A stretch of DNA of 64,000 nucleotides from Sanguinoderma infundibulare (taxonomy: Eukaryota; Basidiomycota; Agaricomycetes; Polyporales; Polyporaceae). A program made the position numbers and the translations under genes. Shown here one piece after another: positions 12,000 to 24,200 of this stretch (its first letter is position 1; each line of letters starts with the position of its first letter). The notes beneath the pieces were generated by a model. That model had not been told where the DNA came from. It searched no databases and saw nothing but the letters and a program-made list of their open reading frames with translations. Location: assembly GCA_032821775.1 (NCBI GenBank), contig JAVLRN010000002.1, positions 2,666,001 to 2,730,000 of the forward strand, given 5' to 3'.

Positions 12000-14247
12000 C
12001 TACAACCTCGCTTTCGTTACTCCCGGGCCAGGGTACGCCTTGAGGGCGGCGTCGACGATCTCGGTCATGGCAAGTACGGCCTCCTCCTCCAGCGTTCGCC
12101 CGACGACCTGCAAGCCCACGGGCGCGTTCTTAACCGTCTCTGGGTGATCTGAAATGCCATCAGCGCCAGCGCGCGCACAACCCTTGAACCTAGTAAACAC
12201 TCACAAAGCTCCCAGTTGCGCCGATCCCTCTCGCCCAAGAACTCGGCGCGAGGCCGCGCTCGGTCCTGGACCGGGTCCACGCTGGTCACCGGGAAGGCGC
12301 AGCAGGGGTAGTTGAGCGAGTTCCACACCGCGGTGTACGTCCCGATCCTATCAGTACACAAACCCAATCGGGCCGGCGCGCATAAGAATCTACCCTTTAC
12401 GGAAACCTTCAGACCGTAACGTTAAGGCAAGAACTCACGGCGTCTTCCCATGCGGACTCGCCGTGGACGACGCGACGGGGCAAACGATCGCGTCCACCGG
12501 TCGTCCGGTGCCTGCATACGCCGCACTGGCACGCCAGGCGGCGAGATACTCCTCACGCAGGGTCGTGCGCGCCTTCTGGATCTGCCAGAGCTCGTAGGCG
12601 GAAAGCGTGGGCTTGTACGTGACACCGGGGTCGATGGGGGTGGTACCTTCTGGGGCCATGGTGGTCAGGCGAGGCTCACCGGTCTGGCTGAGGACGGCGT
12701 TGATGTCTTCGGTGGCGGCAGCCATCCAGATTTTTGCCTGCGGAATTGTACTCGTTATTCAACGGGACGCAAGAATGGAGGCAAAACGGGCGAGCGTACG
12801 ACGTTATCGTAGATCTCTTGGTGCTTGTATGGCTTCCACGGCACAACTGCAATTTGTTGACGTCGAACTTACTCGCCATTGCGCAAGCAACTCGAACAAG
12901 GCGGACTCACCTTTGTGCCCCGCAGCGACCAACGCAGCCTCGACTATCTTCAGTGCCCTCTGGATGGGCGGGTGGGGTACGACGCTCCCGTCGTCTGCCA
13001 TGATGGCGAAGCAGAGCTGCCTCCCATTGCCGCGGTCTACGAGCCTGTATGCGTCCTCGTCCCATTTCTTGCGAATGCACAGCGGGTCAACGAGCCACGG
13101 CTCGCTCCCGATGACCGCCTTCAGGAACGTCTTGACGCCGGAGAGGCTGTTGGAGAGCGGGCCGAGCACGGACGGGGCGACATCGAGCCCCTCAAGCGTA
13201 TTCACGGCGCCGCTGTAGGGAATCCGGGTAGACGAGGGTCGGAAGCCGTAGAGCCCGTTGAAGGAGCTTGGGTAGCGAATTGACCTGTATTCGGAGGAAC
13301 GTTAGAGGAGGAAAACTGGGTTGTTTGGTGGGAAGGAACGATGGGGCGAAGGCACGGCACGGAGAACGTACCCTCCGATGTCAGACCCGACACCAAGCGG
13401 GCTGCCCTTCATTGCGATGAGAGCCCCTTCGCCGCCTGAGGAACCTCCGGAGGTGAGGGTACGGTTGGCTGGGTTGAGAGTGCGACCGAAGATATGGTTG
13501 TAAGTCTCTGGCCACTAGAAATTTGGAAGACACGCTCAATCAGCGCATCGTCGAATATTCGTCGATCCATGTGAAACATACCATGAGTGTCTGCGGGACA
13601 TTCGTCATGACGAACGGGACGGCACCACAGGAATACAGGATCTTGGTCAGGACCGCGTCGTCATCCGAGTACTTGCCAACCCATGAGGTGTAGCCTTTGA
13701 GCCAATGAGTCCAGGTCGAGGAGCACAAAAACAGTGTCTAGCGCATAGTTGCTCACCAAGCGTGGATTCGAGGCCTTTGATGCGAACTTGGTCCTTGAGC
13801 GAGATCGGAAGGCCATGCAGAGGGCCATATGTCTTGCCGGTATCCTTGAGATACTTGTCAAGCTCTTTAGCACGCTCGATAGCGCGATCCACGAATATTT
13901 CAGTCAGACAATTAACCTGACCGTTAGTGAGCACATGTATTCGAATAACGAGGAATGTGAAAGCATACCAGTTGATGTGCGACGATTGCACGTTTGTAGA
14001 AAGCACGTGTCACTTCTTCCGAGGACCATGCAGCCGTTGCGAGATTGGTCAAGAGGACATTGACGTCGGTAGTGTTCGTTATCTCAATCTCACGGCTAGA
14101 GAGCAGCCCGCACTGGGGGCTATCTGGGAACGACCGGACGTCGAGAGCACCGTATTCGGGAAGCGAAGTCAGTTTCCAGGCAGAAGGAATCGCATCTTGC
14201 TGCCTCAGCCTTTTTGCCTTGGCGAGGTCTTGCCAACTCTTGGACAT
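12000..14247 (-). CDS. Amidase-signature hydrolase (acetamidase-like)
   Basis: An amidase-signature enzyme that hydrolyses amides to acid and ammonia. The start at 14247 gives MSKSWQDLAKAKRL; the N-terminal region ends before an intron in the LLTNLATAAWSSEEVTRAFYKRA segment. The catalytic Ser-cisSer-Lys triad is visible: Lys in GLPISLKDQ (about 13790), the cis-Ser in TSGGSSGGEGA (about 13440), and the nucleophile Ser in GGSIRYP, formed across an intron near 13290-13370. Later exons carry VVPWKPYKHQEIYD (about 12830), the AKIWMAAATEDI helix, and a C-terminal NAPVGLQVVGRTLEEE ending at TAG 12000. There are about eight exons. A TATA-like tatatat at 14322-14329 lies about 75 bp before the start. 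The architecture resembles fungal acetamidases; the true substrate is unknown. Confidence 0.9.
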
Positions 14248-14962
14248 GTCGATGGGCGATGACGAGGAGACACGAGAGGGGAGACAGGACGGTCTCGCAA
14301 GGGTTCGAGAGATAGGACACCATATATATTGGGAAGGCAGTTCTCATGCGAACGCGAAGACTGTACGTACTGTGCGTGAACGCCGGCCAGACGAGTTAAA
14401 AAAGGATCAGGAACTCGTGATAACTGGTGTCCCTCACCATCACGGCCCTATCGCGCTGCGCGTTGAGTCTATAGTTGGGGGCGTTCCCACTCGAATGAAA
14501 CCTTGGCAAGAACGAAGGTCAGCAGGAGTCATCACATGGCTAGATACGAAGGGAAGCAAAGCGGAAAGCTCAGAAGGTCATTGATGTCAGCGAGGCCAAG
14601 CAGAGCATAGCTCGTCACTGCAGCTCAGCCTCGAATCGACTAAGAGGTGCCAGGATGGTTGAAAGACAACACTCTTCATAACGAAAAACGAAGCCAAAAG
14701 ACATTGCACATGAATTGCTCACCTGTTAGCTAATATATCCTCCAGAAAACATGGCCAACCCCGGGAAACTCAGTGGAAGACCGTAAGGTTGGACAACTTG
14801 CGTTGGACAAGCACCTCAAATTTATACCTTGCCCTTCCCCGTGGGAATCACTGGCGCACAGCTTAGCGCCCCTGGCTGGCTGCAGCCTGCCACCCTTTCC
14901 TCGGTCCGCTCACTCTGCTCAACACCCCTAGACAACCCGCAGACGAGTGCTTTCCTTCAGCC

Positions 14963-15975
14963 GTGGAGCACCAACCGTTGGGCGGTCTAACTCAAGATGA
15001 GGTGTTCTGGCTCGAGGATGGCAACATAGTACTTGTCGGCGACAATTGCGCCTTCAAGATCTACCGTGGTCTGTTGGCAGCACAGTCCCCTGTCTTCGCC
15101 CATATGTTCGCCACCGCTCATCCTGATGCCGCCCAACTCTACGATGGGTTCCCAATCGTTTGTTTGTCCGACTCGCCCGAGGATCTGCGACATCTCTTGC
15201 GCGCCCTCGTACCCAAGGCATACATATCGTGAGTTCTACCGTAGTATATCCGTCACATAGTACCTCATCGATTCATCGATCCGTCCCCTTCTCCAGTGTC
15301 TACTCGCCGCTCGACGAAATGAGCTATACTTTCAACCAGCTCTCATCATTGGCCCGTCTCGGCCACAAATATCAAATCGAAGACGTCCAACGGCAAGCAA
15401 TAGCATGCTTAAAGCTTTTCTACACGGACGTGTTCGACACGTGGGTCGCTACCGATACGCCATTCGATGTCAGTCGCGGCGCCGACATCGGTGTCGTTCG
15501 TCTCGCGAGACTCACTGATAATCCTAGCATGCTCCCTGTGGCTCTTTACTTGTGTTCGCTGCTCGGTGGCGCCTTAGCCCACGGATGGACCCGCGAAGAT
15601 TGCACAGTCGAAATGCTGGAGGCAGATGATTTGGAACGCTGTGTTAACGGATACGGCGTGCTCCGCGAAGAGACCCCAGGCGTTCTGTCCCGGATATTCG
15701 AGCCCAGTGAAAACCCACGCTGCGCAACCTCGGTCACCTGTACTCAATGTCTCATCCACTTCCATCAGTCGGCCCGAGCTCATTCTCAGCGCCATTATCT
15801 CCTTCATCGCTGGGAGTCTGATGTATACGACAAGTGGATAGACGCCGGGAACGTCGGGCTATGTGCAACATGCATGCAAGCTTTGAATGAGCGAGAACAT
15901 AGGGAGCGACGTGCCATCTGGGGTAGGCTTCCCGCAATTTACGGCCTACAAACGCCGGAGGGGTGGGAGACGTAG
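14963..15975 (+). CDS. BTB/POZ domain protein copy 3, start codon missing
   Basis: The BTB core (VFWLEDGNIVLVG, FKIYRGLLAAQSPVFAHMF, IVCLSDSPEDLRHLL) is intact and joins across a phase-2 intron (15229-15296) to SPLDEMSYTFNQLSSLARLGHKYQIED and a Cys-containing C-terminal region ending at 15975. The frame and splice sites are clean, unlike copies 1 and 2. However, no in-frame ATG lies between the TATA-like ttatacc (14821-14827) and the BTB core; the annotated start is a GTG, and the first in-frame ATG is inside the BTB fold. Either an upstream exon was missed, initiation is non-AUG, or the start was lost recently. About 315 residues downstream of the GTG. Confidence 0.65.
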
Positions 15976-17029
15976 GAGCGTGATTTCTTGCAGAACCTAC
16001 GTACATTCAGGTTGGCTCATTTGGTTGACCAGCAGGCAGCCTTGTGCAGGGCGGAGGATATCATTGTTGTCGAATTTGCCATTCGTGCAATGGTTCTCGC
16101 AAGCTGGAGGCATTCGACCAACTTCGCGATCGTTGAGCGAATGTAATCGTCCATGGTGTGCGGTGCAGTCCCTCTCCCACCGACTTTGTCATCCACCAAT
16201 CCCCTCAGGCATTTTCCATACCGTCCAATTTCACTAGCTTTAGCCTAATCACAAATCCCGTCCCACTTCGTTGTACAGTACCGTCGGGTGCATTCGCATT
16301 TCCGATTCCCTCGGAGTTCACCATCCCGGTTCAGGCAAACATGTGCCATCGCTGTCATGAAGGGCGGGATCAGATCGGCGCCGTGGGACGACCCTCGAGC
16401 AGTCATTTATCTCCAGGCTCGCACAATTCGAAGCGTGGTCCGCACATGCACAAGCATCACAGGTTGCCGCGAGGACGACATTTTCGACTTGCTAACGCTT
16501 CAAAGGGGCAGCGACATTGTGGTCTGCTTGTGCTTACAGGGCTCTTCTTCTTTCTATGAAAGGTTCCATGCGGACGAAGGGATACGGTGTCATCAGTGAG
16601 CGTGACGCCCAGCAGGTGTGCATAGCAGCGCGGGGCATCCGACGGACAGTGGGGTGTATACAGTATCTCAAGTTAATCTCCGAGGAGTCTGGCAGTCGGG
16701 TGCGATGTGCAACCGGGAGCGTTGAAGGCACCGCGGTTTCAGGGCCTCCGATGGTGTATTCCGAGAAGCCGGCTGTTTCGGAGGCAATCATCGGGTGCTT
16801 TGCCTAGGGCGCAGGGAAGTGGGTTGACATGCTGTGCTCCTTGAAGTATTTTAACATGCTATAAACGTCGCTTCACAGCACAGTCGCAACCGATTTATCC
16901 ACTTAGCCCAACCGGGTCTGCTTCGACAGATGACAGGTGGCGGTCAGGTCGATCGCGCTTCGCATATAAGAGACACGGCGGTAAGTGTCTCCATCGTACC
17001 GTATCCCCACTTTACTGACAGCCGCATCA
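15976..17029. other. Intergenic, with TATA element before the phospholipase gene
   Basis: No supported gene. The right end carries gcatataag (16963-16971), about 60 bp before the phospholipase start, a plausible core promoter. Confidence 0.5.
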
Positions 17030-19647
17030 ATGTGGTCGGTCCACGTCAGATACCTTGCTTGTCTTCTTTTTGCCCTGACGGCTGCGAGGGCTGCTGATGC
17101 TCAGGTCGCCTCCTCTTACTATGCGCCTTACTCGGTTTCGTGCCCTTCGGATGCTCTGATACGCAATGCGGACACTCAGCATCTTCATCCTGTACGTCGA
17201 TGCCCTACCATATCCTTGCCATTCAACTCATCTCAGCCATGGTCATCACGTTCAGGACGAAGTCAGCTATGTCCAATCTCGACGAGCAGTCGCGAAAGAT
17301 GCACTTCGAACCTGGCTTAAAGGCATCGATGAGACGGTATACGACAGCGACATCTCGGACGACGTGCCTTCCATAGCTCTCGCGCTTTCTGGCGGTAACT
17401 TCCGAGCGGCGCTGTTCAATGCGGCCGCCCTAGAGACGTTCGACTCGCGCAATGGGTCAAGCGTCTCGAAGGGACTCGGAGGACTGCTGCAGTCGTCGAC
17501 GTACATGTCTGCATTGTCCGGGTACGTCGATAGTTTGGTGAGCCGTCGGTTCTTTGTTGCTCACACACCATGTCGCAGGGGCTCCTACGTCCTGGCCAGT
17601 CTCATGTTCAACGAGAATGCTCCTGGGCATGAGCTGGTTTTCGGGAACAACGCCACGAACGCCGGATGGCAGCTCGACCAGTCACTGTTCGCCCCCGGCC
17701 CTCAGGGTCAAGATGCGAAAACGTTTGTCACCCATTTGGTCGATGACCTTGCCGCAAAGCGCTTCGGTGCCAACTTCACCGTAACATTTTGTGATCTGTG
17801 GGGGAGAGCTGTGAGTCTTTCGGAAATTTCTGCGGCCGATCGTGCTTTGTGGTGACTGACCCGACGTGTAGTTGGCATACCACTTCCTTCCAGGAACGTC
17901 GCCTGATTCGTTCGCGTCCAACACAACTGGTGGGAACCATGCTGCGTCCTTGGCGTTCTCTTCGGCTACTAATTTGTGAGCGCCGCACTTTGATTGGAGG
18001 TACAGCATATCTGACACAAACCCGTTCTCAGGTCCTCATGGCAGAACCACGACCTCCCTTTCCCCCTCGTCGTCATTGACGTTAACTCGCCTAACGCGTA
18101 CGGCACTCCTTTCGGCGGGAACGGCTCTGTATCCTTAAAGACCGTAGTGTACGAACTTTCGCCATTCGAGTAAGCATTCGCATCCAGCTTCCCGTAGACG
18201 TCTTGCTGATTTCCGTCCCTCAAACTAGATTTGGCTCGTACGAGCCCCAGCTCTCATCTTTCGTCTCCCTCCCCTACCTCGGCTCCACCTTCTCTGGCGG
18301 CAAGCCCACGCACTGCGTGAACGGTTTCGACAACGCCGGCCTCATGATCGGCACCTCCTCCTGCGACTTCAACCCCTTGAACATCACCAACTCGCCCCAG
18401 TGGACGAGCCCGCAGATGCTGGGGGGTCTCGTTAGCGCGGTGAACGGGACGTTTGGCGCGCTGCAGCCGACGCAGGAGATGGACGTGACGAGCGTGCCGA
18501 ACCCGTTCTACGGGTTAAAAACAGGGACGTACCAGGACGCGAACGAGACGGCGTTGTCGTTGTTTGACGGGTCGCTGGATGACCAGAACGACCCGCTGTT
18601 CCCGTTGTTGGTCAAAGGGCGGAAGGTGGACGTGATCGTTGCGCTCGATTCGGTATGTGTCGTCTTCGATTGGCCGCCATCGGCGACTCTGGTCTGATTT
18701 TTGGAACGCACGCAGTCCGGCGAGACTAGCGACTTCAAGCCGAACGGGCAGTCGTTGCTGGCGACGAAGACCAAGGTCGAGATGCTCCCCAAGGGTTTCA
18801 TGAACTTCCCGAGTCCCTTCCCAAATTCCACCGACGAGTTCATCTCATCGGGCCTGAACACGCGACCCGTGTTCTTTGGTTGCGACGGCGCCTCCAAGGC
18901 CAGCGATCAGTTCCCGTACGTGGCCCCATCTTCTGCAGACTTCCGCTCCACGCGTCTCGCTTACCTGCCCCTCCAACACGCGTACTCAGCCTCCTCGTGT
19001 GGATCCCTAACAACGACCCCGGAAATGTGACGAACTTCGCAACGTCGACGCTCCAGCTCTCGACCGCGAACCAGTCCGTGATCTTCGACCGCGACTACCG
19101 GCTCGCGTCGCGTGGGTACGTTAACGTCACCGACACCAGCCTCACTCAGTCCGACGCACGGTGGGGGACGTGCGTCGCCTGCGCGGCTGTCGAAAGAGCA
19201 CGTGCGCGGCAGGGTCGCCAGCGGACGGCTGCATGCGAGGCATGCTTCGCTCGCTACTGCTTCACTGGCAGCCCGAGCGAGATGGGTACTCCGCCTCCCT
19301 CCGAGTCCGCTACGGGCGCTGTGGGGAATGTCGGATCCTCCGATACCAAGCCGTCGTCGGTCGCAGGTTCGCATTCGCATTCGTCGATGGATGTCGTCGC
19401 AGGGAACCTCGCTGCCAATGCCGAGACGTCGGACAGCGGCAGTGGCTCGACGGTGGATCTGTCGACGCTCGAGCGCAACAGCTACATCATCATTGGGCTT
19501 CTTGCGGGCGCAATCGGGTTGCTTGTAGGCGTCGTGGCGTTGCTTGCGAAGTCGCGGCAGACGAGGGGATACGCGCCCATCAGGGAGGAGAGGATGACGG
19601 AGAGGAATGCTTTGTATCAGGGAGACCGCGCAGAGTATCGAGACTGA
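17030..19647 (+). CDS. Phospholipase B / lysophospholipase (PLA2_B family)
   Basis: A secreted or membrane-anchored lysophospholipase that removes acyl chains from (lyso)phospholipids. The start at 17030 gives a signal peptide (YLACLLFALTAARA). Eight exons fit one frame: 17030-17191, 17256-17521, 17579-17810, 17872-17975, 18032-18169, 18229-18652, 18716-18915 and 18990-19647, for about 727 residues. The arginine-bearing motif reads SGGNFRAAL, where the family usually has SGGGxRA. The nucleophile motif ALSGGSYVL is assembled across intron 2. Further family marks are SSWQNHDLPFPLVVID, RPVFFGCD and LLVWIPN. The C-terminus holds a Ser-rich stretch and one hydrophobic helix (YIIIGLLAGAIGLLVGVVALLA) with a basic tail, suggesting a type I membrane anchor. 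Many N-glycosylation sites are present. Confidence 0.9.
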
Positions 19648-19743
19648 CTTGATGTCGGTGTGCTGGAATTAATTTTACATGCAGTACCGTATGTCTGTCG
19701 TCATACCGCCGCTAACTAGCGTCGTCACAAATGCTCCCATTCC

Positions 19744-20906
19744 TTACACCACCTCTGTTTCCCACCCTTCGACGGTTAAATTGAACATACCGGGGAGGGA
19801 ACACCATAGCTTGTGGCGCTCCCCCCGATAGCGTTGAATAAAGGCATCTTTGCAGACTCTGCACAGACCCGGGTCTGATCCAACATTGTCCATCTCCGCC
19901 AGCTCGTCTTCTATCCTTGGAACCCAAGATCGGAGCAAATCGAGATCATCATCGGCTTCGACTTTGATGCGGGTGTGCAGCGCCCCCAACGTAGACTCGC
20001 ACCTTTCCGGCGAGATGCAGTTCACGCCTGGTGCGCCGTCAAAGGTACGGCAGACTATCGGCCAGCAGTCCTTGCACAGCGCGCCGAACCCATCGACAGC
20101 TCGCCTGAGGTCCTCCGGCGACAGGTGCTCCACTGTGCGATCGTGACGGGTCCAGCCATTGAGGACCCTGCTCCCGAGGGAGGTGGCACAATGGTAGAAA
20201 GCAGCCGGGAGCATGGATGGCTCGTCGAACATCCTCGCGAGCAGTATGACGCCAATGGGGTTCGCGGTGTCGCCCAAGAAAGGGGCATGGGCGCCATTGG
20301 GGTCGGAGTACGTGTCCCACATCGTTTGCCAAGTGGCGAATCGGTCGGTGTAGTAGGTCTTGAGGAGGTTCAGTGCTTGCTTTTGCGCGTCCTCGATCTG
20401 GTATTTGTGCGCGAGACGAGCCAGGGCGACGAGCTCATTAAAGGTGTAGCCCCGGCTGGTCCAGTATACACTTTCATAACACTGATCGTCAGCTCTGTGC
20501 GCGACAGTGACCAGGGGAAGGAAGGGGGAGCGTGGCAAAGGCGCACTCACTGCCTCTTTTCGGCGGGGATCAGTACTCTAAGCAAAGCTCGGAGGTCTTC
20601 TGGGGAGTCGGAGAGGTGGACGACGGGGCAGCCGTCAAAGGTCGGACCGGCGTAGTGTCCCGGGGCGGTCAACATGTCGCGAAATACGTCCGATTGTTTG
20701 GCAAGGAGGCCTTTGTAGACGCAGAAGCCGGTCTCGCCGGCAATGAGGACGATGTTTCCGTCCTCGAGCCAGTACTGGTCGTCACGTATCTCGAACGACT
20801 CTTGCAATGGCCCTCCTCCGGCGTCGTTTGCTTGCGGTGCGACAGAACCGTCACCAGCCTCGACTCTTGCCCGCTTGGCCAGTCTCGCGATGTCCTCGGA
20901 CATCAT
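19744..20906 (-). CDS. BTB/POZ domain protein copy 4 (intact)
   Basis: This is the only BTB copy here with both a start and an unbroken frame. Exon 1 (20906-20551) encodes a basic tail (LAKRARVE) and the BTB core (QYWLEDGNIVLIA, GFCVYKGLLAKQSDVFRDML, VVHLSDSPEDLRALL). Using the intron 20495-20550 (56 nt, acceptor cgcacag), exon 2 (20494-19744) continues in phase 2 with YTFNELVALARLAHKYQIEDAQ and a Cys-rich C-terminal half; the protein is about 368 residues. The intron sits at the same place and phase as in copy 3. It is divergent from MSH6, with 325 bp between the starts. No molecular function beyond BTB-mediated interaction can be inferred. Confidence 0.85.
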
Positions 20907-21231
20907 AGCAGCGCTCTTCGCAGGGTGCCAGTATCGCTGGTAGACAGGTTACTGAAACGTGTTGCATGGTATGAGATCAGGCCGTAAGACAATAGACAAC
21001 AGATCCTTGCCTGGACTTTGCCCAGTGGACGGATATTTGCAAACACTCGCGGTGGTGTGAACAAGAAGCGATAGCCTCTTATGGCCCTGGACACAAACAA
21101 AGGCAAATAACGCGTAAAGGGCGCTCGGGCTGAATGACCTGCATCGACGCGACCGCGTCTCTCGACCCGCTAGAGCCTCTTTGTCCCTCTCTCCGTCGTC
21201 TTCAACGTTCTGGCATTTTGAACGCTGAGCC

Positions 21232-24200
21232 ATGGCTCCTGCTTCAAAGCCAAATGCCAACGCCGACAAGATGAAGCAAAAGTCTCTCATGTCTTTCTTC
21301 GGCAAGAAGGACGGCGGAGACACCAACGCGCCGCCTGCCACCGACAAGCCCAAGCCCAAGCCCACAGTGACAGCGACGCCGGCAAGGATCGCGAAAACGA
21401 AACCGCGCGAGATGCAGAATCCCCCATCGTCCCCTGCACTTGCAAAGGAGGTGCATACACCCTTGCTCAAGGGCCCCTCCCAGTCATCTGGCGTCGTCAG
21501 CGCAACGTATACCCGTAGTTCCGAGGGTGGGAGCAGTGTCCGTGATACCCCTCCAACCAGCGACCCCATAGACGTCGACATGCTTTCGGATGCGGACCCT
21601 GCTGAGGCCCTCCACAGCAGTGCTGCAAAGTCGGTACGTCACTTACCTTCCCGGACACACGAGTATGGTCACTCACCATTGGCGTAGACTACTATTCGTA
21701 GGAAGCGCAAGATCGTGCTCGACGATTCTGATGACGACTTCCCTCCGAGCGATCCTATACCGTACGGGAGGGCCGACGATCGATCGAAGAAGCCACGGAT
21801 GTCTGCGGTGTTCTCAGACGTAGAAGAAGACGAGGAGGCGCCTGAGCTCAACTCCTTCGCGAAGCGTCTTACTACATACCAAAAGTCTCCAGCGAAGTCG
21901 AAGGCGAGAGGTAAGTCCAGCATATCTCATCCCGTTATATGCGCTCTGCCTGGTCGTGGCGACACATACACCTGTCGAGCACTTTTACTTCCACGTATAT
22001 ATGCGTCTGTCCGACGCTGTCATCAAATTTCTCGTTGTTATTCGACACAACAAGCTGACGGTACCTTGTGCAGGACGGAAGAAAGATGACGATGACGACG
22101 ATTTCGTCGTCCCAGACGATATTGATGAAGATGAAGAGGTTGTATCATCCTCCTCCCGCGGCCGCTCCTCGTCCCGTGCATCCTCCCGCATGTCCTCGCA
22201 CTCCTCCGCCCACTCAGCACTCGACAGCGACGTCGAAGACGACGACGAACCGAAGTCTAAATCCAAGTCCAGGAAGACTGCCCGCCCCACACGCCCGCCC
22301 CCAAAGCAAGACGCGTTCTCCAAAGCCCCTAGCGGCAACACGTTCCTCACTGCGGCCGAGCAACGCGCGCTCAAGCAGAAGTCGGAAAAGAAGGCGAGCG
22401 AGGACCCGTTCGGCTTCCTTGTCGACGTGCGCGACAAGGACGGCCTGCGACCAGGCGAGCCGGGGTACGACCCGCGGACGCTGTACATCCCCAAGAGCGC
22501 ATGGCAAAGCTTCACCCCGTTCGAGAAGCAATTTTGGGAGATAAAGCAGAATCACTTTGACACGATCCTCTTCTTCCAGAAGGGCAAGTTCTTGGAGCTG
22601 TACGAGGAGGATGCGAGGATTGGACACCAGGAGTTCGACTTGAAGCTGACGCAAAGGGTGAAGATGAGCATGGTCAGTTCGTTGTCATGCACATCCTAGT
22701 TTTTGGTTATTGACCCCTTGCACAGGTCGGTGTACCCGAGATGTCGTTCAACTTCTGGGCGGCCAAGTTTCTTGGGAAAGGTGCGCGTCCAAAGCCCGAC
22801 GCTTCGTATCCATCCAGTCTTACCCTGGATCTCAGGTTACAAAGTTGGCCGCGTCGACCAAGCCGAAACCGCGCTCGGCGCCGAAATGCGTCTCGCCGCA
22901 GACAAAAAGTCCAAGAAGCCGCCGGCGGCAGACAAGGGCAAGGACAAGATCGTTCGACGCGAGCTCAACAAGGTGTTCACGAACGGCACACTGGTCGACG
23001 CCGAGCTCCTCACGGACGACCAAGCAGGCCATTGCGTGTCGATCCGCGAGGGGGAAGGTACGGAGACCAAGGATGGGAAGCAGACGTTCGGGATCTGCGT
23101 GCTCGACTGCTCGACGAGCGAGTTCAACATGAGCGCTTTCGAGGACGATGTCTGCAGGACAAAGCTGGAGACAATGATGCGGCAGCTGCGGCCGAAAGAG
23201 ATCATATTCACCAAGGTCGGTCCTTTGTCGTATTCAGCATGCTCCTGAGCGAGTATATCGATCACCTTTTCTTTTGTTAGGGTAACCTGTCGGTGTCGAC
23301 GACGCGCCTCCTCAAATCTATCCTCCCTGGCAACTGTCTCTGGACGAGCCTGCGCGACGTTGAAGGCTTCAAGTTGAACGAAACCATCAAAGAACTTAAG
23401 AAGCTCTATCCACCCTCAGATGACGATGACGAGATGGCGGACAATCCGCACGGCCTCTCCAACGCCGTCCCCGAGCCTGTCCGGCAGATGCTCCCTCACC
23501 CAGGCGCGATTGAGGCGCTGGGTTCGATGATCTGGTATCTGAACACGCTCAACATCGACAAGGACATCTTGAGCATGAAGAACTTCAACGTCTACGATCC
23601 GGTGCGCCGCGGCCAGGGCCTCGTGCTCGACGGCCAGACGCTCGCGCACGTCGAGGTCCTCCAGAACAGCGAGGGCACGGAGGAAGGCACGCTCCTGAAG
23701 CTCCTCAGCCGGTGCATCACACCCTCAGGTGCGCCCTCCTCCTCTCCAACATTTTGATTGTGACGCTGATGATTCGGACGCGACAGGCAAGCGGCTCTTC
23801 CGCATCTGGCTCTGCATGCCTCTCCGTCAGGTGGCAGACATCAACGCGCGCCTAGATGCCGTGCAGGACCTGCTCGACCACCCGACGTTCGAGGGCCAGT
23901 TCACGGGGATCGCCAAGGGTCTGCCCGACCTCGAGCGGATTGTGTCCCGAATCCACGCCAAGAACTGCAAGGTCAAGGACTTCCTCAAGGTGTTGACGGT
24001 GCGTTTCTTCTGTGTTCGTGCGTACTCGGCGAGTGCTAAACCGGGCGTGCGGATAGGCATTCAAGAACCTGAGCAAGGGCCTGATTGAGCTCGCGGACAC
24101 GGCGGACTCGTTCTCGTCTACGGCTATATCGGGCCTTTTGCGCTCGGCGCCGGACCTGGCTCCAAACTTGAAGCACGTCAAGTCGATGTTCCAGACGCCC

